Below, piece after piece: positions 15,887 to 24,991 of a stretch of DNA of 64,000 bases. The translations under genes and the position numbers were made by a program. The notes below the pieces were generated by a model. That model was not told the origin of the DNA and did no database searches. It worked only from the letters and a program-made list of their open reading frames with translations. The stretch covers positions 1 through 64,000 of the forward strand of contig JANQQL010000009.1 of NCBI GenBank assembly GCA_028289345.1, given 5' to 3'. Numbering within the stretch: the stretch's first letter is position 1; each line of letters opens with the position of its first letter. The DNA is from Planctomycetota bacterium (lineage in GTDB: Bacteria; Planctomycetota; B15-G4; SIAN01).

Positions 15887-18385
15887 TCAGCGCAACAGGT
15901 TCAGGGGGTTGTCTTTCAAGGAGATGTCGCGCCAGTGGCGTGCTTGCTCTTGGTCTCCCAGCTCTTCGAACACCTGAACCAAAGACTGGTGCAACGAAGC
16001 AATCTCACCATGGGAAGGAGCGAGAACGACAGACAGCAAGCCGTAGGACTCCAGCAGGACATCCCGCGCCTCCTCGTACCAGCCCAAGGCCAACAGGCAA
16101 TCACCGTAGATATGCAGCGTGATTCCGCGCAGCGGATCGATCGGCAACAGGAGTTCCCGGACCAGCTCCGCGGCCTCGGACAGCATCAACTCGGCTTCGT
16201 CGAGCTGCCCGTCTTCGTACAAAGCACGGCCGAGATTGCTCATGGTCGTCACCGTTTCCGGATGCTTGCGACCCATGGCTCGAATCGAAGATTCGAGGTC
16301 CCGTTTCATCATCGCGATCGCCCCGGTCACGTTCCCCAAGGCTCGGTGCATCTGCGCGACGTTGTTGGTCATCCGGGTGGTGATCAGATGATCTTCACCA
16401 AGGACTCGACGCGAGACGGGAACGAAAGGTTCTGCAAGGTCGAGTCCCTTCTGCGAGTTTCCGGCTTGGTGGTAAGACCATGAAAGTTCGGTCACGGCGG
16501 TGAACGTGGCCATGTGCTCCATGCCGAACTCGCGGACCGCCTCTTTGAAGAGTTCCTCCAGCTTGCCGACCGCCTTCTCGGGTTGATCGGTTTCACGGTA
16601 AATGACAGCCAGAAAGCCCTCCGCGGTCATGCGGATCATTTCCTGCTCTTGGTCGCCACCGTCCAGTCGTGACACCACCTGTTCCAGCACCACCTGGGCT
16701 TCCCCGAAGCGGCGGTCGCGAAACAAGGCCGTCCCCAGAGCCACTTCGAGATTGAGCGTGGCCTCGTGCTCCTCGCCAAGAACCTCGTTCGAGAGATGCA
16801 GAAGATCACGCAGCTCAGGAATGGTCGAGTCGGAACGAGCCTTCGCCAGCTTGAGGAGGACAGCCACCGAGGCATAGGCGACCTGCTCTCCGCTTTGCCC
16901 GTCTTCCGTCAAGGGCTGCAACTCTTTCGCCCGCCGCAGATGAAACGCAGCCTTCCGAACGGCAGTGAGCCCCATGTACGCTTGCCCCAACGTGAAATGC
17001 AAGTTTGCCGCCACATCGGGGTCGTCGGCGAAACGCTCCTCGATCCCTGGGGAGGCTAAATCCAGGGCCTCGATCAGAGTGATGTCTCGCCGTCCGGACT
17101 GGGTCATGTCTGCAGAGCCGATGACATCCTTGTTCAGGAAGTCGCTCACCGCGGTGGCGATCCGAGCCTGACGCTCCGCTTCGGTCTGACGAACCCGGGC
17201 CAGTTCGGCATTCTCCTGCGCTTGCGCAGCGTTGCGTTGTGCTTCGTCGGCGTTTGCCTGGGCCAGCTCGGCATTGCTCTGCGCGACGCGTCGCTGCTCC
17301 GCCTCTCGTTGGCGGGCCTCCATTTCCTGATTCTTGGCATGCACGGCTCGTTCTCGCGCTTCGTCCGCCCGGAAGTACTGCACGGTGCTGACGGCCACGC
17401 CGGCACTCAGGGCCAAGATCACGAGAGCGGTCGCAGCGACAAGAGCCCGGTAGCGACGAACGAACATCCGGGACCGGTAAGCCAGACTCGGCGCCCGGGC
17501 AGTGATCGGTCGCCCATCCAAGTAACAGCGCAAGTCGCTGCCCAGAGATTCCACGCTGCGGTATCGCCGTTCGCGATCTTTCTCTAGGGCCTTCAGCAAG
17601 ATGACCTCGATGTCTCCCCGCACCAGTCGCACCAAAGTGCTCGGGCGCGTCGGAGACGTCTCCTGAATCATCCGCATCGCTTCGAACAGCGCCGCCTGCT
17701 GGAACTCATAGGGAAGCCGACTGGTCAGCAATTCGTACAGGACGACGCCCAGGGAATAGACATCGCTTCGCAAATCGATTCCCTGACGCTCCCCAACCAC
17801 CTGCTCGGGCGACATGTAGGCAAGAGTGCCGACCAGCTGCCCTTCTTCGGTGAGCATGGTCGTCGCGTTCAAGTCCGTGTCCGTGGAACGCGCGACACCG
17901 AAGTCGATGATCTTGACTCGCCCTTCCGCATCCACCAACACGTTGTCCGGCTTCAGGTCCCGATGCAGCACCCCTTGCACGTGACCGTGATGCACCGCTT
18001 CGCAAACTCGGTCGAAGAGTTCGATCCGTTGATGAACCGAAAGGCCCTGAGAGTCGGCATACTTGGTGATCGGTTGAGCTCCTTGGACCAGCTCCATCGC
18101 AAAGTAGGGAAGCGTGACCCCGCTGTTTTCGTAGGTCGCCGCCTCGTAAATCTGGGCGATTCCGGGATGCTGCAGGCGCGCCAGGACCTGGGCCTCGTAC
18201 TCGAACCGTTTGCGGGTTTCCTCGGTGACCAACCCATGGGCCATGACCTTGAGCGCGACAGACCGTTGCGGATTCTCCTGAGTCGCTTCGTACACAGCGC
18301 CCATGCCGCCAACACCGAGCAATCGGACGATGCGATACTTGCCGATCTCCCGAGGGATGTCCGGGGGTTGCCGAGCCTCATTCAT
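15887..18385 (-). CDS. Membrane Ser/Thr protein kinase with C-terminal TPR domain
   Basis: An 832-aa Hanks-type kinase. Residues ~17-290 form the catalytic domain with glycine loop LLGVGGMGAVYEA, Lys46 in VALK, HRDLKPDN at 141-148, DFG at 161-163 and the activation segment ending GTLAYMSPEQ, so it should be active. A transmembrane helix follows near 317-338. After it comes an Ala/Gln/Glu-rich coiled coil (~345-410, many AxxNAxxAQ units), and then TPR repeats to the end (LGEEHEATLNLEVALGTALF; LGRKHPETVTTMSNLGRALY-type units). The probable topology is kinase in the cytoplasm and TPR outside. The ATG overlaps the pnp stop by 4 bp, so the kinase is probably translated from the pnp message. Confidence 0.93.
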   Translation of the reverse strand: MNEARQPPDIPREIGKYRIVRLLGVGGMGAVYEATQENPQRSVALKVMAHGLVTEETRKRFEYEAQVLARLQHPGIAQIYEAATYENSGVTLPYFAMELVQGAQPITKYADSQGLSVHQRIELFDRVCEAVHHGHVQGVLHRDLKPDNVLVDAEGRVKIIDFGVARSTDTDLNATTMLTEEGQLVGTLAYMSPEQVVGERQGIDLRSDVYSLGVVLYELLTSRLPYEFQQAALFEAMRMIQETSPTRPSTLVRLVRGDIEVILLKALEKDRERRYRSVESLGSDLRCYLDGRPITARAPSLAYRSRMFVRRYRALVAATALVILALSAGVAVSTVQYFRADEARERAVHAKNQEMEARQREAEQRRVAQSNAELAQANADEAQRNAAQAQENAELARVRQTEAERQARIATAVSDFLNKDVIGSADMTQSGRRDITLIEALDLASPGIEERFADDPDVAANLHFTLGQAYMGLTAVRKAAFHLRRAKELQPLTEDGQSGEQVAYASVAVLLKLAKARSDSTIPELRDLLHLSNEVLGEEHEATLNLEVALGTALFRDRRFGEAQVVLEQVVSRLDGGDQEQEMIRMTAEGFLAVIYRETDQPEKAVGKLEELFKEAVREFGMEHMATFTAVTELSWSYHQAGNSQKGLDLAEPFVPVSRRVLGEDHLITTRMTNNVAQMHRALGNVTGAIAMMKRDLESSIRAMGRKHPETVTTMSNLGRALYEDGQLDEAELMLSEAAELVRELLLPIDPLRGITLHIYGDCLLALGWYEEARDVLLESYGLLSVVLAPSHGEIASLHQSLVQVFEELGDQEQARHWRDISLKDNPLNLLR

Positions 18386-20511
18386 GAAACGAGCTCACTC
18401 GATTCCTTGCGAGACAAGCGCAACCGCCCCCGCTCATCCACTCCCAGAACCCGCACCGACACCCGCTCCCCTTCCTTCACTCGGTTCACGAAGTCCGGCA
18501 TCTCTCGATCGCTCCACTCTTCGACGGGCACCAGGCCTTCCGCGCTATCGAAGATCTTCACGAACGCTCCAAACGGTTTGACCGTGACGACCGTTCCCGT
18601 GTAGTCCTTCCCCCGCTGAACCACACCGGCGGCTTGCTCGACCCTTGCCACCGCCGCTCGAGACTTCTCTCGATCGGGGGCCGCCACATACGCCACGCCG
18701 GACTCATCCACCGACACCTGCGCGTCATGGGTGGCTTCGATGTCGCGAATGTTTGCGCCCCGGGGGCCGATCAACTGGCCCATCGCTTCGGGAGCAATGC
18801 GCACCCGAGTGATGCGCGGAGCATGCTCCTTGAGATCTTTGCGCGACTCACTGAGGACCTTCCTCATCTCGCCCAAGATGTGACGACGTCCCTTGCGGGC
18901 TTGATCCAGCGCCTGACGAAGCACTGACTCAGGGAGAGCTCCCACCTTGTTGTCCATTTGTAGCGCCGTGATCCCGTCATGGGTTCCGGTCACTTTGAAG
19001 TCCATGTCGCCAAGATGATCCTCGTCTCCGAGGATGTCCGAAAGCACTTCGAATCGCTCTCCTTCGGCGATCAGTCCCATCGCGATGCCGGCCACCACGT
19101 CCTTGAGCGGCACTCCTGCATCCATCATCGCCAGACATCCTCCGCAGGTGGTGGCCATGGAAGAGGAGCCGTTGGATTCGGCAATGTCCGACTCCAAACG
19201 CACGACGTAGGGAAAGTCCTCGAACGCCGGGAGCACCGGAAGCAAGGCCCGCCGCGCCAGGTTGCCGTGACCGATTTCTCGCCGGCCCGGTCCGCGCAAA
19301 GGACGCGCCTCGCCGACGCTGTACGGCGGAAAGTTGTAGTGCAACAGGAAGCGCAGACTCTCGGTGCCGAACAGGGTCTCCACCTTCTGCTCCATCTTCT
19401 GGGTGGCCAAGGTGCAACTCACTATCGCCTGAGTTTCCCCTCGCGTGAACAGCGCGGAACCGTGTACCGACGGCAACCAGTCCACTTCCCCCCAAATCCC
19501 GCGGATGTCTCCCGGACCGCGAGCATCGATTCGGGTGCGTGACTCGAGGATCTCGCGGCGAACCAATTTCTTGGTCAACGCCGAGAGACGACTTCGGACA
19601 TCAGCCACGAACACAGAGGAATCTGCCTCCGGCGGAAGGCACGCGGTGGTCGCTTCGTCGACCAGGGCCCGCGTGGCGCTGCTGAGCGCCGCCGAACGGG
19701 CCGGCTTGGGCACCGTGTGGAGGGCTCGATCGAGCGGCTCTTTGGCGTGTTCTTGCAGCCAGGTGTCCAGAGTCGGAGCCCACGGCGGTGGTTCCGGCGC
19801 CGGAAACTCGACCTTCTCGAACCCGGCTTTCTCACGCAACTCGACCAGCGCTGGCAGCAGCCTCTGGATCTTGCGCTGGGCCTCCAACAACCCCTTCAGG
19901 ACCTCGTCGTCCGCGACGTTCTCGGCGCCCCCCTCGACCATTACCAGCCCGTCCGCACCCGCGGAGACCACGAGTTCCGCGTCCGCTTGTTCCCGATCCC
20001 GGGAAGGGGCGAACGCTTGCCAGCGCCCCTGGATTCGGTGCACGCACACCCCGGCCATGGGACCTTGCCAAGGAATCGACGACAAGTGAAGGGCCGCGCT
20101 CGCTCCGAGCAAGCTCAGCATCGGGGTGTCGTCATGAAGCGGATCCGCCGACAACACCGTGCACTGCACCTGCACTTCGTGGTGAAAGTGGCTCGGGAAC
20201 AGCGGGCGCAGGGAGCGATCGAGAATTCGGCTGGTCAACACTTCCTGATCAGAAATCCGCCCTTCGCGTCGCTGAAACCCGCCGGGGATCCGTCCAGATG
20301 CCGCACGCTTCTCTCGGTATTCCACGGTGAGCGGGAGAAACCCGGGATCTTGATCTTTCTTGGCCATCACCACGGTCGCGAGCACGACCGCGCGTCCGCT
20401 GCGCACCACCACGGCTCCATGGGCTTGACGAGCGATCCGCCCCGTCTCCCAAGTGACCGTGGCTCCGTCCAGCTCGGCACTCACTCGCTGAACTTGTGGT
20501 TCCTGACTCAT
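18382..20511 (-). CDS. pnp: Polynucleotide phosphorylase
   Basis: PNPase is a phosphorolytic 3'-5' exoribonuclease and degradosome component. The 709-aa length is normal. Domains run in order: RNase PH domain 1 (~10-235, GRIPGGFQRREGR), helical linker, RNase PH domain 2 (~315-545) with the active-site segment DHLGDMDFKVTGTHDGITALQMD, KH (APEAMGQLIGPRGANIRDIEATHDAQVSVDESG region) and S1 (TGTVVTVKPFGAFVKIF). The start is ATG 20511, with GGAG 8 nt upstream; the frame is open for a further ~250 non-homologous codons, which I exclude. The downstream Ser/Thr kinase overlaps its stop. Confidence 0.96.
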   Translation of the reverse strand: MSQEPQVQRVSAELDGATVTWETGRIARQAHGAVVVRSGRAVVLATVVMAKKDQDPGFLPLTVEYREKRAASGRIPGGFQRREGRISDQEVLTSRILDRSLRPLFPSHFHHEVQVQCTVLSADPLHDDTPMLSLLGASAALHLSSIPWQGPMAGVCVHRIQGRWQAFAPSRDREQADAELVVSAGADGLVMVEGGAENVADDEVLKGLLEAQRKIQRLLPALVELREKAGFEKVEFPAPEPPPWAPTLDTWLQEHAKEPLDRALHTVPKPARSAALSSATRALVDEATTACLPPEADSSVFVADVRSRLSALTKKLVRREILESRTRIDARGPGDIRGIWGEVDWLPSVHGSALFTRGETQAIVSCTLATQKMEQKVETLFGTESLRFLLHYNFPPYSVGEARPLRGPGRREIGHGNLARRALLPVLPAFEDFPYVVRLESDIAESNGSSSMATTCGGCLAMMDAGVPLKDVVAGIAMGLIAEGERFEVLSDILGDEDHLGDMDFKVTGTHDGITALQMDNKVGALPESVLRQALDQARKGRRHILGEMRKVLSESRKDLKEHAPRITRVRIAPEAMGQLIGPRGANIRDIEATHDAQVSVDESGVAYVAAPDREKSRAAVARVEQAAGVVQRGKDYTGTVVTVKPFGAFVKIFDSAEGLVPVEEWSDREMPDFVNRVKEGERVSVRVLGVDERGRLRLSRKESSELVS

Positions 20512-20647
20512 GACAGCTCCCATCCCATCGAAGGCACTCTGCACTCTGGTCACAATTCTGCCGAGAGAAGATCGCCCGTGGTGAAAAAAGGCCCGCCCTC
20601 GGGCGCGACTCGTTGTGGTCCTCCCCGAAGCAGGAGAAAATGTCGCG

Positions 20648-21727
20648 ATGGCAATCCCTGAGCCCCGCTTCGATTCCACTCCTTTCCGCCCACCACGAGG
20701 AATCCTCGAATGGGAGCCCGCGGAATTGGATGCGCTGGTCGTGCAAGCAGGCGGGCGTCCGGTGCATGCTCGCGCGCTGCGGCGCTCGGTCTTGGTTCGC
20801 GGTTCCGATTGCTTCGATGTCGGAGACGGACTCGACCTACCCACAGGGCTCGTGGCAAAACTGAAGCAGGCCGGGGTCGTGCCGCTCCGCTCGGAGGTGG
20901 CCAAGGAATCCCGGGACGCGGAAGGTTCCATCAAGCTCGGCCTTCGACTCGCAGACGGCAACACCGTCGAAACCGTCGTGATGCCGCGGCGCCACCACAA
21001 TGCACTTTGCATCTCCACCCAGGTTGGATGCCCGGTGGGCTGCGTGTTCTGCGCCAGCGGCTTGGATGGCGTTGATCGCAACCTCACGGCCGGAGAAATC
21101 CTCGAACAAATCGGCCACGGTCGACGGCACGGAAGCGTGGATCGCATCGTGGTCATGGGCATTGGCGAACCGCTCTTGAACCTCCCCGCGTTGCTTCCCG
21201 CATTGCAGGTCGCGGTCGACGAGATGGGCATTCCCCCCAAACGCATCACCATCTCCACGGTGGGAGACCCTGGACGACTCGAAAAACTCCGCCAATCCGG
21301 CCGTGGTTATTCCCTCGCCGTGTCCCTTCACGCTCCCGACGATTCCCTACGCCACCGGTTGATCCCGACTCAGGAAAACGCCTCCCTCGAAAGCGTGATC
21401 GACGCGGCTCGGATCTATGCCGATGAGTTCGATGGTCGCGTCCAGTTCGAATACGTCGTGCTGGCGGGCGTGAACGATCATCCGCAACAGGTCCGTCAAT
21501 TGGCGGATCAGCTCCGCGGTGTTCCCGGTTTCGTGAACTTCATTCCTTGGAACCCGGTCCAGGGCCTTCCCTACCGACGGCCCTCCGAAGCGCGCCTCGA
21601 CGCCATGGTCGAAGAAACCAAGCAACGGGGAGTGCTCGCCACACGTCGGCGCTCCGTGGGTCAGTCCCTTGACGCGGCCTGCGGCCAGTTGCGCAGTCGA
21701 ATGGTGCGGAAAGCCAGGGGTGCTTGA
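20648..21727 (+). CDS. rlmN: Dual-specificity 23S rRNA/tRNA methyltransferase RlmN
   Basis: RlmN is a radical-SAM enzyme that makes 2-methyladenosine at 23S rRNA A2503 and tRNA A37. The 359-aa protein has the radical SAM cluster motif CPVGCVFC, the SAM-binding MGIGEPLLN segment, and both methyl-transfer cysteines: one in ALCISTQVGC and the C-terminal one in DAACGQL. It is transcribed divergently from pnp, with 136 bp between starts. ATG 20648 (MAIPEPRF) is preceded by AGGAG; an upstream start at 20615 is possible. Confidence 0.94.
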   Translation: MAIPEPRFDSTPFRPPRGILEWEPAELDALVVQAGGRPVHARALRRSVLVRGSDCFDVGDGLDLPTGLVAKLKQAGVVPLRSEVAKESRDAEGSIKLGLRLADGNTVETVVMPRRHHNALCISTQVGCPVGCVFCASGLDGVDRNLTAGEILEQIGHGRRHGSVDRIVVMGIGEPLLNLPALLPALQVAVDEMGIPPKRITISTVGDPGRLEKLRQSGRGYSLAVSLHAPDDSLRHRLIPTQENASLESVIDAARIYADEFDGRVQFEYVVLAGVNDHPQQVRQLADQLRGVPGFVNFIPWNPVQGLPYRRPSEARLDAMVEETKQRGVLATRRRSVGQSLDAACGQLRSRMVRKARGA

Positions 21728-21962
21728 TCGCCGCCGAGGGTGCGCGAGTCCGGCGCCTTTGGTGCGAGCAATCACCGATGCGATAGAATTCGGCGGTCGT
21801 GAGTTCGATTCGCCGGAAAGCGATGAACGCGACCCGAGCGATGAGTGCATCGGTCGGCCCATTCGCGAAACCACTCCCGGTTCGACGCCGACTCCGCGGA
21901 TCCGATGGTTTGGATCGAGAGGCTCGAACGGCTTCGAACGGAAACGGAAGGCAGCCCGACCG

Positions 21963-23801
21963 ATGCGAATCTCTTGGGGAAGAATCACGGCAGCCTGGAC
22001 ACTCGGTGCTGCCACCGCAATGGGGCAGGCATCCGCGCCTCAACTGGTCGACCTGTCCGAGGGCGGGGACGTGTTTCGGTTCGACCAAGAGGCGGACGGG
22101 ACCGTCACGGTCTACGCCGAGGAGACGCGCCGCGGAGAGGTTCTGGTGTTCGAAGTCAGGGATGCCCATCCGGGACGCCCCCTCCAGTTCGAGCTCGTGA
22201 GTGACATCGCAGAACTCGAGCCGGCAATTCGGACCGCGCGCGGCCCTTGGAGCGCCGTTCCTCTTGCAGAAGATAGCCAGCTACACATCACGGCACCGGA
22301 GCAACGCTTCCTGGTGCGCTTGAAAGAATCCCCGAAAGACGCCACCGAAGCCGCGTACTACACCTACACGGATTTCACGAACTACATGAGCGGGATCTTG
22401 ACCGACCCTCTCGCGCAGGTGACCCAAATCGGAACCAGCGTGCAAGGACGCCCCCTGTATCGCATTCTGATCGACGATCCGATCTACCCCGCCGCCGGCA
22501 AGAAAACCTTCGTCATGATGGTCCGGCAACACGGCGACGAATGGGGATGCTCGTACTTGCTGGAGGGCACCCTTGACCTGCTTCTCGGTCGCAATGGGTT
22601 GGTTCCCCCTCCCGACTTGCGGCGCAACGTCCGCTGGATCATCTATCCGATGATGAATCCGGACGGCGCCGTCCTCAACCAGCGGTGGAACGTGAACTTC
22701 GTCGACCTGAACCGTGACTGGGAAAGTGGTGGCTGCAACGCCGGTTTGCAAGAGGCCGAGACTTTCGCCCACCAGTGCGACCTGGAAACCCTGGCCACCC
22801 AATACGACATCGTGGGTGCTGGCGATCACCACGGGTGGAGCACTTCGACTCACGGTGGCTTTCGCTACTCGAATGGCGCGGCACCGTCGAGCGTCAGCAC
22901 CGCGGAGTACCAAGAAGCTCGCGACGACACCGAGGTCATCGCGGAATACGACCCGACTCAGACCGATTGGATCGAAAACGGCGGCCAGACAGGAATGTTT
23001 CGAGTGGAGATGTATCAACTTCTGGGCGCGCTGATCCACACCCCGGAGTATGACGGCAACCTCTCCACGGATTCCGAGTTCTACTCGAAGGGGCAGGAGT
23101 ACGCCCACGCCGTCGAGGACTTCCTGCACTCCGTCGAACTGACCGACGCCCAGGGAGGTGCTCGCTGCCAGGTTCGCATTCCTTCGGACGGCATCCACGT
23201 GACCGTCGATGACGGCGACGAGAACCAGAACCCCGGGGTCGCAGAAACCGTCCAGGTGGAGGTGATGGACTCCGCCACGGGAGACAAGGAAACCCTGGTG
23301 TTGACCGAAACTGGCCCGGACACCTCGCTGTTCCGAAACACAACCGCATTGTCCGTCGCCCCAGACAGCGGGTCCTCCCTTTCCGGAGATGGGACGCTGG
23401 AAGCCGCGTCGGGCTCCACCATCCAGGCCACCTACACCGACGACGACTACCCTGCGGATTCCGATCAGGACCAAGACGAGGTGTTTTCGTTGGCGACCGC
23501 CCCGGACCTGGAGTTCGCCATGGACCCGGGCACAATCTCTCCCGGAGACACGCTCACTTTTGAAGCTTGTCAGGGACAGCCCGGCAACCCGGCGTTCCTC
23601 TTTTTGTCAGAGGTCAACGGCTCGCCGTCGTTCACCCCTCTGCAGCTCCTGTTTCTCGACAGCAACGGCAACCTGAACATTCCCCTGAATTTTCCGGCCA
23701 CCACGGGCCTGGCGGGAAACAACTTCGGGTTCCTGTTCTTCACCAAGAATGCTCTGAACAAGGCCGTGGCGAGCAACCAGGACGTGGTCGTCTTTCCATG
23801 A
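21963..23801 (+). CDS. Secreted M14-family zinc carboxypeptidase with C-terminal beta-rich domain
   Basis: A 612-aa exported peptidase. A signal peptide lies at ~1-24 (GRITAAWTLGAATAMGQA). The M14 domain (~130-440) has the zinc ligands H190 and E193 (RQHGDEWG), a substrate-pocket NPDG at 232-235, DLNRDW near 248-253, a third zinc His at 289/290 (GDHHGW), and a likely catalytic Glu in RVEMYQ. Residues ~445-612 are Thr/Ser/Asp-rich beta domains. They end in an Asn/Phe-rich segment (IPLNFPATTG…NFGFLFFT) resembling the tail of the M43 protease in this window. The start is ATG 21963. The stop overlaps the next ORF by 4 bp, placing the peptidase at the head of a redox/copper operon. Confidence 0.88.
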   Translation: MRISWGRITAAWTLGAATAMGQASAPQLVDLSEGGDVFRFDQEADGTVTVYAEETRRGEVLVFEVRDAHPGRPLQFELVSDIAELEPAIRTARGPWSAVPLAEDSQLHITAPEQRFLVRLKESPKDATEAAYYTYTDFTNYMSGILTDPLAQVTQIGTSVQGRPLYRILIDDPIYPAAGKKTFVMMVRQHGDEWGCSYLLEGTLDLLLGRNGLVPPPDLRRNVRWIIYPMMNPDGAVLNQRWNVNFVDLNRDWESGGCNAGLQEAETFAHQCDLETLATQYDIVGAGDHHGWSTSTHGGFRYSNGAAPSSVSTAEYQEARDDTEVIAEYDPTQTDWIENGGQTGMFRVEMYQLLGALIHTPEYDGNLSTDSEFYSKGQEYAHAVEDFLHSVELTDAQGGARCQVRIPSDGIHVTVDDGDENQNPGVAETVQVEVMDSATGDKETLVLTETGPDTSLFRNTTALSVAPDSGSSLSGDGTLEAASGSTIQATYTDDDYPADSDQDQDEVFSLATAPDLEFAMDPGTISPGDTLTFEACQGQPGNPAFLFLSEVNGSPSFTPLQLLFLDSNGNLNIPLNFPATTGLAGNNFGFLFFTKNALNKAVASNQDVVVFP

Positions 23802-24991
23802 GTAGCAAAGTCCTTCTGGTCTTCGGCCATGGCCGCCAAGAGGGACTCGGACACGCACTGCGAGAGGTCGCCGAAGCGGAACTCGAGGCCGTGGGGGCGC
23901 GAGTATTTTGCCACGACCTCCTGTCGGACGGCTTCGACCCACGGCTACGCCTGGAACCCGAAGAGCGCTACGCGGGTCCCTGCTCGGCGGATCGCGATCC
24001 CCTGGTTCATCGCTACCAACAAGAGGTCCGCGTCGCCGACGCGTTCCTCTTCCTGCACCCGGTCTGGTGGTTCGCTCCTCCCGCGATCCTCAAAGGCTGG
24101 ATTGATCGCGTCCTGGTACACGACGTCGCGATTCGTCAGCAAGAAACGGGGCCGCCTCTTCCCATCCTGCAGGGCACTCGGGGACTGGTGGTGCAAACCT
24201 TCAACAGCTCCGCAAAGATTGACCAGCAGCTGTTCAGCGACTTCTCGCAGAAGTTCTGGAAGAAAGTCGTGTTTCCGTCCATCGGAATGGAATACGCGGG
24301 ACGAGTGGCCATCTACGACGCCGAATCCATCACCCCATCGCGGCTCGCTCAACACCAGGACGCCCTTCGCCAGGCGATTCGCTCGGTCGTGGCAGCATTG
24401 GCCCTGATGCTCACGATCACCCTTGGTGCCTGCTCCCCAAACGTCGAAACTCGTCATCCGGAGGCAGGCCGAAAACATGGAGCCTCCTCCCCGGACTTGG
24501 AGCAAGCGTCGCCCGACTTCCCGGAACTTCGCCCCGCCTCGGAAGTAGAGCCCCCGGGGCCATCCTCCCTCGCCAACGCCGACCCGGCGCAACGACGACA
24601 ACGCCTCCGCGACTCGATTCGCGCGAAACTGGGCAGCGAGTACGACACTCCCCTCCCCGAGGTCAGCGAAAAGGAACGGGAGAAGGGCGAAGCGATCTGG
24701 CGAGGACTCTGCGTCGGGTGTCACGGCGAAGACGGTCGCGGTCGGCGCAGCCTTTCCCAGATGCTGCCCGTCCCTCCCGGTGACCTCACGGATCCGGAGG
24801 TCGATTCGTTCTTCTCTGCCCGAGGCAAACTGGCGATCGTGACGGACGGGAGCCCCGGGACACCCATGATCGGATGGAAGGACGTTCTGGAGAAGGAAAG
24901 CGACCGGATCGCCGTGCTCGCCTACCTGCAAACTCTCGTCACCCAATCGAGGGACTCGCAATCCGTGAACCCCAAGACCCAGGACTCATGA
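23798..24991 (+). CDS. Flavodoxin-fold NAD(P)H quinone reductase fused through a membrane helix to a cytochrome c domain
   Basis: A single uninterrupted 397-aa frame. Residues 1-~190 match the flavodoxin-2 (NQO/KefF/MdaB-like) fold: KVLLVFGHGRQEGLGHAL start, FLHPVWWFAPPAILKGWIDRVL, and the substrate-loop segment. Residues ~196-212 are hydrophobic and end LTITLGAC, which looks exactly like a lipobox or signal anchor. Residues ~213-290 form a Pro/Glu-rich linker. Residues ~291-385 are a c-type cytochrome with the haem motif C305-V-G-C308-H309 and a likely axial Met357 (TPMIGW). The ATG overlaps the M14 peptidase stop and its own stop overlaps the SCO gene. Either this is one protein bridging membrane faces, or the cytochrome is also made from an internal GTG/ATG just before the lipobox (near 24390-24410). 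Confidence 0.82.
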   Translation: MSSKVLLVFGHGRQEGLGHALREVAEAELEAVGARVFCHDLLSDGFDPRLRLEPEERYAGPCSADRDPLVHRYQQEVRVADAFLFLHPVWWFAPPAILKGWIDRVLVHDVAIRQQETGPPLPILQGTRGLVVQTFNSSAKIDQQLFSDFSQKFWKKVVFPSIGMEYAGRVAIYDAESITPSRLAQHQDALRQAIRSVVAALALMLTITLGACSPNVETRHPEAGRKHGASSPDLEQASPDFPELRPASEVEPPGPSSLANADPAQRRQRLRDSIRAKLGSEYDTPLPEVSEKEREKGEAIWRGLCVGCHGEDGRGRRSLSQMLPVPPGDLTDPEVDSFFSARGKLAIVTDGSPGTPMIGWKDVLEKESDRIAVLAYLQTLVTQSRDSQSVNPKTQDS

